Positions 8,356 through 16,168 of a stretch of 64,000 nucleotides of DNA are shown piece after piece (the first letter of the stretch is position 1; the number at the start of each line of letters is the position of its first letter). Position numbers and translations under genes: made by a program. Source of the DNA: Comamonadaceae bacterium (GTDB lineage Bacteria > Pseudomonadota > Gammaproteobacteria > Burkholderiales > Burkholderiaceae_C). The notes beneath the pieces are model-generated. The model ran no database searches and was not told where the DNA came from. It saw only the letters and a list, made by a program, of their open reading frames with translations. Location: positions 1 to 64,000 of the forward strand of contig CANCCF010000003.1 of assembly GCA_947374485.1 (NCBI GenBank). Direction: 5' to 3'.

Positions 8356-9094
8356 AGGAACCGCAGCAAGGCGCGTGGCTGGTAGTGGGCGTGGTGGCAG
8401 GCTGGGGTGCTTCAAACTGCGTGAAGAGCAGGTTGTTTTCCAGGTGGATGTGTTGCACCAGATCGTCCTGCAACTGCGCAATGCCGGCATACAGCGCGCG
8501 CCAGGTATTGCAGGCACCCTGGGGCGCCGTAGCGTTGTGGCTCAGCTCGGCCAGACGCTCGAGCATGGCGCCGTGGTGGATGTGTTCCACACGCATCATG
8601 TGAAGGGGCTGGGTGACAAAGGGGTTGCCACCGGCCTTGAGCATGGGAAAGAGAATTGCCTCTTCCTTTTGCATGTGGCCCAACAGGTCTTCTTCCATGG
8701 CCTCCAGCAGCTCAGCCAGTCCGGCGGGCACCTGTGGATGCTCGCGGTGCACGGCCTCCACACGGCGTGCCATGCGGACCAGCTCGGGGAACTGCGCACG
8801 GTGCACGGCGTGGTAGCGCTCCAAGATGTGGTCTATGAGGGCGCTGGGATCACTGGGCGTTGCTGCCGGTTCGGTGCGCTGCAGTGCGCCCAGCTCGGCC
8901 AACAGCGCCGCCACATCCAGACCCTTGGCCTGTGCCGAGAGCGCCAGGCTGACCTGGCCGCCGCAACAAAAGTCCAGCTTGAAGCGGCGAAACACGGCGG
9001 TGGCGCCGGGCAGCTGCACCGCGATCTGGCCCAGGGTTTGGTCAGCGCCCAGCACAAAGGCCAAGGGCTGGGTGGTGGGCAGGCGTGCGTTCAT
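8345..9094 (-). CDS. ytfE: Iron-sulfur cluster repair di-iron protein (RIC/YtfE/ScdA)
   Basis: 249 residues. The N-terminal ScdA_N domain carries the CCGG motif (FKLDFCCGGQVSL), followed by a hemerythrin-like di-iron domain with the expected His/Glu ligands (YHAVHRAQF, HMQKEEAILFP, MMRVEHIHHG, HIHLENNLLF). RIC proteins repair Fe-S clusters damaged by NO and oxidants. Unusually, the C-terminus ends in a Cys-rich CCGSCGG tail. The ATG at 9094 has a good ribosome site (GAAGGATC). It is the first gene of a ytfE-ccoG-nnrS unit divergent from nsrR. Confidence 0.93.
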   Translation of the reverse strand: MNARLPTTQPLAFVLGADQTLGQIAVQLPGATAVFRRFKLDFCCGGQVSLALSAQAKGLDVAALLAELGALQRTEPAATPSDPSALIDHILERYHAVHRAQFPELVRMARRVEAVHREHPQVPAGLAELLEAMEEDLLGHMQKEEAILFPMLKAGGNPFVTQPLHMMRVEHIHHGAMLERLAELSHNATAPQGACNTWRALYAGIAQLQDDLVQHIHLENNLLFTQFEAPQPATTPTTSHAPCCGSCGG

Positions 9095-9114
9095 GGGGTG
9101 TGATCCTTCAAAGG

Positions 9115-9130
9115 TTCATTTAAGATGAAT
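9115..9130. promoter_or_regulatory. Probable NsrR operator A
   Basis: TTCATTTAAGATGAAT contains an inverted repeat TTCAT-N5-ATGAA. It lies between divergent ytfE and nsrR, 21 nt upstream of the ytfE start, and matches the AAGATG-type half-site of NsrR operators. A second copy is at 9149-9164. Confidence 0.65.
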
Positions 9131-9147
9131 GTATTGTAGGGGAATAA

Positions 9148-9164
9148 ATTCATTTAAGATGAAT
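9148..9164. promoter_or_regulatory. Probable NsrR operator B
   Basis: ATTCATTTAAGATGAAT has a perfect 6-nt inverted repeat ATTCAT-N5-ATGAAT and an identical 16-nt core to operator A, with centres 34 nt apart. It lies 27 nt upstream of the nsrR ATG, so it could mediate autoregulation together with control of ytfE. Confidence 0.65.
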
Positions 9165-9190
9165 CTTTGCATTGACCTGACTCAAACCCC

Positions 9191-9658
9191 ATGCGCCTGA
9201 CCCAGTGGACCGACTACACCCTGCGTGTGCTGATGTACTGCGCGGCCTGCCAGGCACGCGCGCAGCCGGTGACGATCACCGAGATTGCCGACAGCCACGG
9301 CATTTCGCGCAGCCACCTGACCAAGATCGTGCACCAGCTCGGCGCCCAGGGGCTGCTGGAGACCACACGCGGGCGCGGTGGCGGCATGCGCCTGAGCCAA
9401 GCGGCAGCATCCATCAACGTGGGTACGGTGGTGCGCCAGACCGAGACTGACTTCAACATGGTGGAGTGCTTCGAACCCGGCAGCAACCACTGCGCCCTGA
9501 TCCAGAACTGCCGCCTGAAAGGCGTGCTGCACCAGGCCACGGCCAGCTACCTGGCAGTGCTCGATGGGGTGACGCTGGCGGATCTGGTGGCACCTGCCGC
9601 CAACCGGGTGCAGGCGCCGAAGTCACGCAAGGGGCTGGTGCCGGGTTTGCCGACTTAG
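9191..9658 (+). CDS. nsrR: NO-sensing Rrf2-family repressor NsrR
   Basis: 155 residues with the Rrf2 winged helix (MRLTQWTDYTLRVLMYCA..., ITEIADSHGISRSHLTKIVH, wing GRGGGMRLS) and the three-Cys [Fe-S] signature C-x8-C-x5-C (VECFEPGSNHCALIQNCRLK) typical of NsrR. Loss of the cluster on NO exposure releases DNA and derepresses NO-defence genes. It is divergent from ytfE-ccoG-nnrS with two inverted-repeat operators between them, giving strong contextual support over other Rrf2 members such as IscR. Confidence 0.93.
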   Translation: MRLTQWTDYTLRVLMYCAACQARAQPVTITEIADSHGISRSHLTKIVHQLGAQGLLETTRGRGGGMRLSQAAASINVGTVVRQTETDFNMVECFEPGSNHCALIQNCRLKGVLHQATASYLAVLDGVTLADLVAPAANRVQAPKSRKGLVPGLPT

Positions 9659-9780
9659 GTGCTGGCACCCGGGGGATCATGGTGCGCCGGAGGCGGCGAT
9701 GGGCTGGATTCGTGCTGGCGTCAATATCGGCAGCCGACCCATTGCCGACACACGCGGCATTCGGGTAGTCGGCAGGATTG

Positions 9781-10114
9781 CCGCGGTAGCAGACCTTGCG
9801 GGCGTGGCTGTTGTGGTCGCCGCTGCCACCGGGGTAGAGGGTTCCGCGAATGTCCTCCGCCCTGCGGGCTCCCCCTTTATTTCGCTCCACCCTCCACCCC
9901 GGCGTCAGCGTCTGCCTGCACGGTTGGCGCGCAATGAACTTATTGCCTTAGCGCTTCGACAATCCCTCTGGACGCAGGACGGCGTGGTGCTCTGTGGAGC
10001 GGCATAAAGGAGGAGCCCGCAGGGCGGGGGACAGCCGCGGAGCAGAGTGCCACGTCGGCCTGCGTCACACGTGTCTTTGACTTCAATGCAAAAGACCGCT
10101 TCCAGCCCTGAGTT
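9781..10114 (+). repeat. Dispersed repeat element, copy 1 (full length)
   Basis: About 334 bp that recurs at 56641-56984 (opposite strand) and in part at 34784-34990. It contains a left arm (9852-9880) and a right arm (10004-10032) that are inverted copies matching at 27 of 29 positions, each built around a GCCCGCAGGGC mini-palindrome. Other shared blocks are GGACGCAGGACGGCGTGG, GTGTCTTTGACTTCAATGCA and CCGCGGTAGCAGACCTTGC. No credible ORF spans it. It fills most of the gene-free interval 9659-10186, whose remaining parts hold nothing I recognise. Confidence 0.85.
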
Positions 10115-10186
10115 GCCACAGAGTCAATCAAACCCTGTGGCCGCTCATGACCCAAACCTTCCGCCACCCACTCCCAACGCCTCGCC

Positions 10187-11332
10187 TCAAGCCGCCCCCT
10201 GCGCCTCCGACACTGCAATGCGTTTATAAAGCGCCGCCAGCATGTCCGACTGCGTCACCATGCCGACCACTTTGCGCTGGGCATCCACGACGGGGATGTG
10301 CGGCAGGCCGTTGTCGGTCATCTGCGCCACCAGCGTGGCGATGGGGGTTTCGGGGCAGGCGCTGAACACCCGGGACGTCATGATCTGCCCCACCACCTCG
10401 GCCTTGGCCGAGGTGGGGCCCGGTGTGCGCCGCAGCAGACCTTGCAGGCGCACGGCCATGCCTGCGGCCGAGGTCTCGTCCATCTGGCGCAGGAAGTCGG
10501 CCACGGTGGCGATGCCGATGAGGCGGTCATAGCCGTCCACCACCGGAAGCGACTTGATCTTGTGCAGGCGCAGTTGCTTCCAGGCCTCTTCAAGGGCGGT
10601 GTCGAAGTGTGCGGTGACCACGTCACGCGACATGATGTCGGCGCACACCAGGCCCACATGGCGGCCAAAGGCATGGTCCACCGCCAGGTTGTAGATAGCC
10701 ACCAGCTCGTCCTCCTGCACGTCCACAAAGGTGTCCAGCGTGTGGATGGCGCTGGCCAGGTCGGCATGCACCAGGCCTATGCGGCGCAGGGGCGTGGCGT
10801 CTTGTGTGTGGTGGCGGTTGATGGGTGCGGCCTCTGCGGTGTAGGGGTAGGGGCGCTGCAAGACAAAGCGGCTCACCAGCATGGTGGAGAGCATGGCAAT
10901 GCCCACGTTCAGGCCGACTTGCGCGGCCAGGTGCATCGTGGCGTCGCTGCTTTGCGGGCCGTCCATGGCCATCAGCAAGGCCATTCCCGCGCCGGGCGGA
11001 TGGACGCACTGCAGGCGCACCATGACCCAGATGCTGGCGGCCACGGCCAGCGTGGCAGCCAGCTGCGGCTCTGCCACGCCCTGCGCGCACACCCAACCGA
11101 CCAGGCAGGAAAGCAAGTAGCTGCCCAACACCGGCCAGGGCTGGGCCACCGGGCTGTGCGGCTGCACATACAGGATCACCAGCGTGGCGGCCAGCGGCGC
11201 CAGCATCCAGTGGCGATCGGGCGTGATGGCGTGCAGAAAGGCGGCGCACAGGCCCATGCCGGCAAGGGCACCCAAGCTGGCGCGCCAGCGCTCGGACAGC
11301 AACCAGTGGTAGATGCGGGACAAGAAGGACAT
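10187..11332 (-). CDS. HPP family membrane protein with two CBS domains
   Basis: 381 residues. The N-terminal half is an HPP integral membrane domain with about four TM segments and the motif CVHPPGAGMALLMA. The C-terminal half carries two CBS domains (ADIMSRDVV...LPVVDGYDRLIGIATVADFL and GQIMTSRVF...HIPVVDAQRKVVGMVTQSDML), which usually bind adenine nucleotides. Stand-alone HPP proteins have been linked to nitrite transport in chloroplasts and cyanobacteria; for the CBS fusion the substrate is unknown. The ATG at 11332 matches the usual family start; the ORF extension upstream has no similarity. Confidence 0.82.
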   Translation of the reverse strand: MSFLSRIYHWLLSERWRASLGALAGMGLCAAFLHAITPDRHWMLAPLAATLVILYVQPHSPVAQPWPVLGSYLLSCLVGWVCAQGVAEPQLAATLAVAASIWVMVRLQCVHPPGAGMALLMAMDGPQSSDATMHLAAQVGLNVGIAMLSTMLVSRFVLQRPYPYTAEAAPINRHHTQDATPLRRIGLVHADLASAIHTLDTFVDVQEDELVAIYNLAVDHAFGRHVGLVCADIMSRDVVTAHFDTALEEAWKQLRLHKIKSLPVVDGYDRLIGIATVADFLRQMDETSAAGMAVRLQGLLRRTPGPTSAKAEVVGQIMTSRVFSACPETPIATLVAQMTDNGLPHIPVVDAQRKVVGMVTQSDMLAALYKRIAVSEAQGAA

Positions 11333-11429
11333 GGAGAGAGTCCCGGACTTTTTTAATATCACGGCATGATACATGGCGGATGACCCCACGACGGCCACTG
11401 GGCCCCGGCACTGGGCTAGACTGCGGCGC

Positions 11430-11822
11430 ATGGAATACCTTGCTCTCAAACACCTTCATCTGGGCGCCGTGGCGCTTTCTGCCACGGGCTTTGCCGTTCG
11501 CGGCCTGGCTTCGCTCACGGGTGCGGCCTGGGTGCGGTCGCGCCCCGCCAAAATCGTGCCGCATGTGGTGGATACCGTGCTGCTGCTCTCGGCCATCGCC
11601 CTGGCCACCACGCTGCAACTCAACCCGGCCAGCACGCCCTGGCTGCTGGCCAAGGTCATCGGCCTGGTGCTCTACATCGGCCTGGGTGTGGTGGCCATGC
11701 GCGCGAAACTGTCCCAGCCACTGCGCGCTAGCGCCTGGGTGGCGGCACTGCTGGTGCTGGGCTGGATGGCATCGGTGGCGGTGTCCAAGAACCCTGCGGG
11801 CTTTTTGCACGCGCTGTTCTGA
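11430..11822 (+). CDS. SirB family integral membrane protein
   Basis: 130 residues with four predicted TM helices and SirB features: KHLHLGAVALSATGFAVRG at the start and KIVPHVVDTVLLLSAIAL in the second segment. The family takes its name from Salmonella sirB2 but has no established function. It is divergent from the HPP-CBS gene with under 100 nt between starts. The ATG at 11430 removes an upstream in-frame extension unlike the family. Confidence 0.8.
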   Translation: MEYLALKHLHLGAVALSATGFAVRGLASLTGAAWVRSRPAKIVPHVVDTVLLLSAIALATTLQLNPASTPWLLAKVIGLVLYIGLGVVAMRAKLSQPLRASAWVAALLVLGWMASVAVSKNPAGFLHALF

Positions 11823-11911
11823 TCGCGGGCGGCACCTGGACAAAAGGCGGGGGGCACGTTCGCCATAACGCGCTATAACTGACGCACACCCTGCCTTTTT
11901 AAGGAGCCGCC

Positions 11912-12241
11912 ATGTCCATTCCCCATGCACTTGCAGGCCAGCCTGTAGACGTCACCCCCTTCGGGCCCGGTTTGGCAGCGCAGCGCAGCGTGGCCCTGTT
12001 CAAGTCCGAGCAGCTCGAAGTCATACGCCTGGTGCTGGCCGCGGGCAAGGCCATGCCCACCCACAAGGTGGCAGGCGAAATCACCATCCAGTGCCTCGAA
12101 GGCCTGCTGGATGTGGAGGCCAATGGCCAGAGCACGCCGCTGGCCGCAGGCCAGCTGGTGTTTCTGCATGGCGAGGTGCCACACCGTGTGACGGCACGCG
12201 TGGCCGCCTCGGCCCTGGTCACCATGGTGCTGTGCCATTAA
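11912..12241 (+). CDS. Small cupin-domain protein
   Basis: 109-residue single cupin. Visible are a first cupin motif region (VLAAGKAMPTHKVAGEITIQ) with His/Glu-like metal-ligand positions and a second one ending FLHGEVPHRVTA. A good ribosome site (AAGGAG) precedes the ATG. It lies 20 nt upstream of the ACT-domain gene. Such stand-alone cupins often act as metal-dependent enzymes or binders; the substrate cannot be read from sequence. Confidence 0.75.
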   Translation: MSIPHALAGQPVDVTPFGPGLAAQRSVALFKSEQLEVIRLVLAAGKAMPTHKVAGEITIQCLEGLLDVEANGQSTPLAAGQLVFLHGEVPHRVTARVAASALVTMVLCH

Positions 12242-12261
12242 CCCACTTTCAGGAAGACTCC

Positions 12262-12807
12262 ATGCCCATGCCCATGCCCCTGGTGTTTACCTTTGTTGGC
12301 GCCGACCAACCCGGTCTGGTGGAGACCCTCTCGCACACAGTGGGCGAACACGGTGGCAACTGGCTGGAGAGCCGCATGAGCGAGCTGGCCGGCCAGTTTG
12401 CGGGCATTGTGAAAGTGGAGGTGGCGCACGAGAAAGCCCCGGCCCTGCGCGCAGCACTGCTGGCGCTGTCGGCACGCCAACTCTGGGTGCAGTTCGCGCC
12501 CGAGCCTGCGGCCCCCACCGGTGCAGCGGCCTTGGGGCACTGGCGCCAGCTGCGCCTGTCCATCGTGGGCAATGACCGGCCCGGCATCGTGCGCGAGGTC
12601 TCACATGCGCTGGCCCAGCGCCACCTCAGCGTGCGCGAGATGGACACCCGCATCACCAGCGCCCCCATGGGTGGCGAACCCTTGTTCGAGGCCGTGGCCC
12701 ACATCCAGGTGCCCCAGGCCCTGGACCTGGCCGATCTGCGTGCGCAGCTGAACCTGATTGCCGATGCGCTGACGGTGGAAATAGACCTGGAAGAGTCGCA
12801 GCGCTAA
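12262..12807 (+). CDS. GcvR-like protein with two ACT domains
   Basis: 181 residues with two ACT domains: residues about 6-75 (VFTFVGADQPGLVETLSHTV) and 95-175 (LRLSIVGNDRPGIVREVSHA). This tandem arrangement and length match GcvR-type proteins; E. coli GcvR represses glycine-cleavage expression by binding GcvA. No gcv genes are nearby, so this role is not supported by context. The first of three tandem ATG-CCC repeats (12262) is chosen because AGGAAG is correctly spaced. Confidence 0.75.
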   Translation: MPMPMPLVFTFVGADQPGLVETLSHTVGEHGGNWLESRMSELAGQFAGIVKVEVAHEKAPALRAALLALSARQLWVQFAPEPAAPTGAAALGHWRQLRLSIVGNDRPGIVREVSHALAQRHLSVREMDTRITSAPMGGEPLFEAVAHIQVPQALDLADLRAQLNLIADALTVEIDLEESQR

Positions 12808-12907
12808 GCAGCATGGGCATATTGGCAGGCTTGGCACGGCACTTGCCCATGGGTGCTTACAATTTCCAAATAACGAGACAACCCCCAAAGGGATGCCCAA
12901 GACCGCC

Positions 12908-13915
12908 ATGAACCTGCGCTACACCCTACGCCTCCTGCTTTGCATCTGCCTGGCAGCGACCCATCTCTCCTCCCCCGCGGCAGACAGTGCTGTCACATTG
13001 CGTGTGGGAGTGCTCCAGTTTGGAACAGTGAACTGGGAGCTCGATGTGATGCAGGCACACCAGCTGGCACAAAAGCGCGGTATCAACCTGAAGGTGGTTC
13101 CGCTGGCCTCGGGCGACGCCTCCACCGTGGCCCTGCAGGGTGGTGCGGTGGACGTAATCGTCTCCGACTGGATCTGGGTCACACGCCAGCGCGCCGAGGG
13201 CCTGAACTATGCCTTTGCGCCCTACTCCAACGCCGTGGGTTCGGTCATGGTCAAAGCCGACAGCGCCCTGCGCAACGTGGCCGACCTCAAGGGCAAGTCC
13301 ATCGGCATCAGCGGCGGCCCCTCCGACAAGGTCTGGCTGCTGCTGCGCGCCTATGCCAGCAAAAAATTCAACCTGGACCTGGCCACTGCGGCCAAGCCGG
13401 TGTATGCCGCTCCACCCCTGCTCAACGAGCTGGCACTCAGTGGCCAGGTGGACGCTGCCCTCAACGTCTGGCACTTTGATGCGCGCCTGCAGGCCAACGG
13501 CATGCGGCCCCTGATCGGTCTGCCCGAAATTCTGGCGGGCTTGGGCGTAGACAAGCCCATGCCGCTGATTGGCTGGGTCTTCCGCGAAGACTGGGCCAAC
13601 CAGAACCGCGAGGTGCTGGAGCACTTTCTGGCGGCCTCGCAAGAGGCCAAGGGCCTGATGGCCAAAAGTGAGCCCGAGTGGGAACGCCTCAAGCCCCTGA
13701 TGCGCGCCGAAGACAACGCCACCTTTGTGGCTCTCAAAGCCGGCTACCGCAACGGCATTGCCAGCTGTGACCATGCAGATGGCCAGGCCACCGTGGCCAG
13801 CGTCTTCAAGGTCCTGGCCGAGACCGGTGGCGAGAAGCTGGTGGGCAAATCCAGAAGCCTGTCGGAGGGCACCTTCTGGAACGGCTTCAAACTGCCTGCA
13901 TGTCCGAAGAACTGA
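12908..13915 (+). CDS. ABC transporter periplasmic substrate-binding protein (NitT/TauT type)
   Basis: About 335 residues with a signal peptide (LRLLLCICLAATHLSSPAAD) and an NMT1/SsuA-like fold: LRVGVLQFGTVNWELDVMQ at the mature start, LASGDASTVALQGGAVDVIV, and NVADLKGKSIGISGGPSDK. It binds a small solute for the permease and ATPase downstream. The ATG at 12908 has AAAGGG 15 nt upstream; an in-frame ATG at 12893 touches that ribosome site and is less likely. The end overlaps the permease gene by 16 nt. Substrate is unknown (nitrate, taurine and sulfonate relatives exist). Confidence 0.82.
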   Translation: MNLRYTLRLLLCICLAATHLSSPAADSAVTLRVGVLQFGTVNWELDVMQAHQLAQKRGINLKVVPLASGDASTVALQGGAVDVIVSDWIWVTRQRAEGLNYAFAPYSNAVGSVMVKADSALRNVADLKGKSIGISGGPSDKVWLLLRAYASKKFNLDLATAAKPVYAAPPLLNELALSGQVDAALNVWHFDARLQANGMRPLIGLPEILAGLGVDKPMPLIGWVFREDWANQNREVLEHFLAASQEAKGLMAKSEPEWERLKPLMRAEDNATFVALKAGYRNGIASCDHADGQATVASVFKVLAETGGEKLVGKSRSLSEGTFWNGFKLPACPKN

Positions 13916-14709
13916 TTTCACCCAACGCCAGCGCCACCGTGCTCGCAGCCGCTCCCTCTGCGGCCATGGGCCAGGAGCGCTGGGCCCGCCTGTGGCCCTT
14001 GCTGCTCCTGGCCTTGCTGTGGCAAGGGGTGGCCATGCAGGCCCACAGCCGGGTGCTGCCCACGCCGTTGGCGGTGTTTGCGGCACTGTGGGCGGCGCTG
14101 GCCAGCGGCGAGCTGCTGTTCCACCTGGGCCAGACCCTGCTGCGCGTGGCCATCAGTTTTTGCCTGGCCATGCTGCTGGGCGTGGCCCTGGGGATTCTGA
14201 TGGGCCGCCACCGGCGCTGGGACCGGGCGCTGGACAGCCTGCTGATCCTGGGCCTCAACATCCCGGCCCTGGTCACCACCATCCTGTGCTACATCTGGTT
14301 TGGCCTGAGCGAGAGTGCCGCCATTCTGGCGGTGGTGGTCAACAAGATTCCCATGGTGGCCATCAACCTGCGCGAGGGCGCGCGCGCCATCGACCCCCAC
14401 CTGATGGAGGTGGCCGAGGTCTACCGCCTGAGCAAATCCGAGCGCTTTTTCAAGGTCTATTTGCCGCAGCTCTACCCCTACCTCTTCAGCTCGGCGCGCA
14501 ATGGGCTGGCGCTGATCTGGAAGATCGTGCTGGTGGTGGAGCTGCTGGGCCGCAGCGACGGCGTGGGCTTCCAGATTGGCAGCTTCTTCCACTTCTTTGA
14601 CATCACCAGCATCCTGGCCTACAGCCTGGCCTTCTCAGCCGTGATCTTCCTGCTCGAAGCCCTGCTGCTGCGCCCGCTGGAGAGCCGCCTGAACCGCTGG
14701 CGCCTATGA
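13900..14709 (+). CDS. ABC transporter permease (NitT/TauT type)
   Basis: 269 residues with about six TM segments and the BPD_transp_1 cytoplasmic loop with its EAA-like motif (INLREGARAIDPHLMEVAEV). It is translationally coupled to the binding-protein gene (16-nt overlap) and to the ATPase gene (ATGA, 4 nt). It forms the membrane pore of a three-component importer. Confidence 0.87.
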   Translation: MSEELISPNASATVLAAAPSAAMGQERWARLWPLLLLALLWQGVAMQAHSRVLPTPLAVFAALWAALASGELLFHLGQTLLRVAISFCLAMLLGVALGILMGRHRRWDRALDSLLILGLNIPALVTTILCYIWFGLSESAAILAVVVNKIPMVAINLREGARAIDPHLMEVAEVYRLSKSERFFKVYLPQLYPYLFSSARNGLALIWKIVLVVELLGRSDGVGFQIGSFFHFFDITSILAYSLAFSAVIFLLEALLLRPLESRLNRWRL

Positions 14710-15434
14710 ATACCCTGTGCGTTCACATCAACGCCAAGCGCTACGCCAATGGCCACTGTGCCATCCGTGGGTTGTCCTTCAGTGCAAGACCTGGCGAGTT
14801 TGTGGCCATCGTCGGCCCCTCGGGCGCGGGCAAGACCACCTTGCTGAAAATCATCAGCGGGCTGGACACGGATTTTGAAGGCAGCGTGCAATTGGCCGAC
14901 CAGTCGCGCATCGGCTTCATGTTCCAGGAGCCGCGCCTCATGCCCTGGCTGACCGTGGCGCAAAACCTGGCGCTGGTGGACAAGGGCGCCACGGGAGAGC
15001 GGCTGACGCAGGCCTTGGAACAAGTAGGCCTGAAAGACTGCGCACAGATGTTTCCCAAGCAATTGTCAGGTGGCATGCAGCGCCGCGTGGCGCTGCTGCG
15101 CGCCTTTTTGGTGGCGCCGCAGTTGCTGCTGATGGACGAGCCTTTTCAATCGCTCGATGCCCCCACGGCCGAGCAGTTGCGCGAACAACTATTGACCCTG
15201 TGGCAAGACCAGAAGCCCACGGTGCTGTTCGTTACCCACCACCTGAATGAGGCCCTGTCACTGGCGGACCGGGTGCTGTTTTTGTCACCCGGGCCATCGC
15301 ACATTGCGCTCGACTTTGCCGTGGACCTGCCGCGCCCGCGCGGCCTCGATGCACCCGCGGTGCAGCGCCTGGGCCAGCAACTGCTGCAGGCGCATCCGGG
15401 CCTGCTCAGGGGCAGTCTGGGCTTGCAGGCTTAA
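14706..15434 (+). CDS. ABC transporter ATP-binding protein (NitT/TauT type)
   Basis: 242 residues with a complete ABC ATPase: Walker A GPSGAGKTT (about 38-46), Q-loop MFQEPRLMPWLTV, signature LSGGMQRRVALLRAF, Walker B LLLMDEPFQSLD, and H-switch FVTHHLNEAL. It is the last gene of the importer operon and overlaps the permease by 4 nt. The operon adjoins the PQQ alcohol locus, but nothing in the sequence proves a link. Confidence 0.9.
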   Translation: MNTLCVHINAKRYANGHCAIRGLSFSARPGEFVAIVGPSGAGKTTLLKIISGLDTDFEGSVQLADQSRIGFMFQEPRLMPWLTVAQNLALVDKGATGERLTQALEQVGLKDCAQMFPKQLSGGMQRRVALLRAFLVAPQLLLMDEPFQSLDAPTAEQLREQLLTLWQDQKPTVLFVTHHLNEALSLADRVLFLSPGPSHIALDFAVDLPRPRGLDAPAVQRLGQQLLQAHPGLLRGSLGLQA

Positions 15435-15506
15435 AAAGTTGCCGCGGCCTTGTCACCTTCGGCCACTGCGCCCTGCAGCAAGCTGCGAGTCAACCGCAGG
15501 CTCGCA

Positions 15507-16052
15507 TCAGAAGCCGACCTTCACACCCACCGTGAACTGGTCTGCATTGGGGCTGCTGCCAAAACCGGTGAGCTGGTAGCGCTCCCACTCACCGCGGATG
15601 GCCATGGTTTTGGAGAGCGCGTATTCGGCTCCCAAGCCGACCTTGAGGCCGTTGCCGCCGTCATCCCCCGTGGGCGTGTTGATGGCCATGTGGGCCACAC
15701 CGGCGCGGCCCAGCAGCGACCACTGGTTGTTCAGCGGCAGGACACCCACCGCATCGACAAACGTGCCGTAGCTGTCCACCTGGCCACCCAGGCTGTTGAG
15801 GGCGCCCAGCTCGGCGATACCCGCCTCTACGGCGAAGTTGGGGTTGATCTGGTAGCCGCCAAAAACCTTGCCGCTCAGCGCCGAGCCGCTGGTGGCGTTG
15901 CCGTTGATCTGGTCCGGGTAACTTTGGCCACCCAGGGCGCCACCGCCGTAAAAGCCTTCGGCATGGGCCGTGGCTGTAGCCAGTGAGCCGACCACCAGCA
16001 AGGTGCCCAAAAACGGTTTGATGAAGGGTTGGATGGCTTTGCGTGCGAACAT
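15507..16052 (-). CDS. OmpX/OmpA-like outer-membrane beta-barrel protein
   Basis: 181 residues with a signal peptide (FLGTLLVVGSLATATAHA) and a short barrel of alternating amphipathic strands (GFYGGGALGGQSY, GKVFGGYQINPNFAVEAGI, GLKVGLGAEYALSKTMAIRG) ending in the outer-membrane-targeting FTVGVKVGF. Length suits an eight-stranded barrel. The ATG at 16052 has a ribosome site (AAAGGAAC). It stands alone, convergent with the ABC importer. Function beyond barrel formation is unknown. Confidence 0.78.
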   Translation of the reverse strand: MFARKAIQPFIKPFLGTLLVVGSLATATAHAEGFYGGGALGGQSYPDQINGNATSGSALSGKVFGGYQINPNFAVEAGIAELGALNSLGGQVDSYGTFVDAVGVLPLNNQWSLLGRAGVAHMAINTPTGDDGGNGLKVGLGAEYALSKTMAIRGEWERYQLTGFGSSPNADQFTVGVKVGF

Positions 16053-16168
16053 GGAAAAGTTCCTTTGAAATATGCACACCCACAGCGGGTGTGTGCAGTG
16101 ATCTTCAAGGTCGCACTCCAAGCGCGCGTTTCGGCCAAGCGTCTGCTGTGTAAAAGTTGCAAGCAGGC

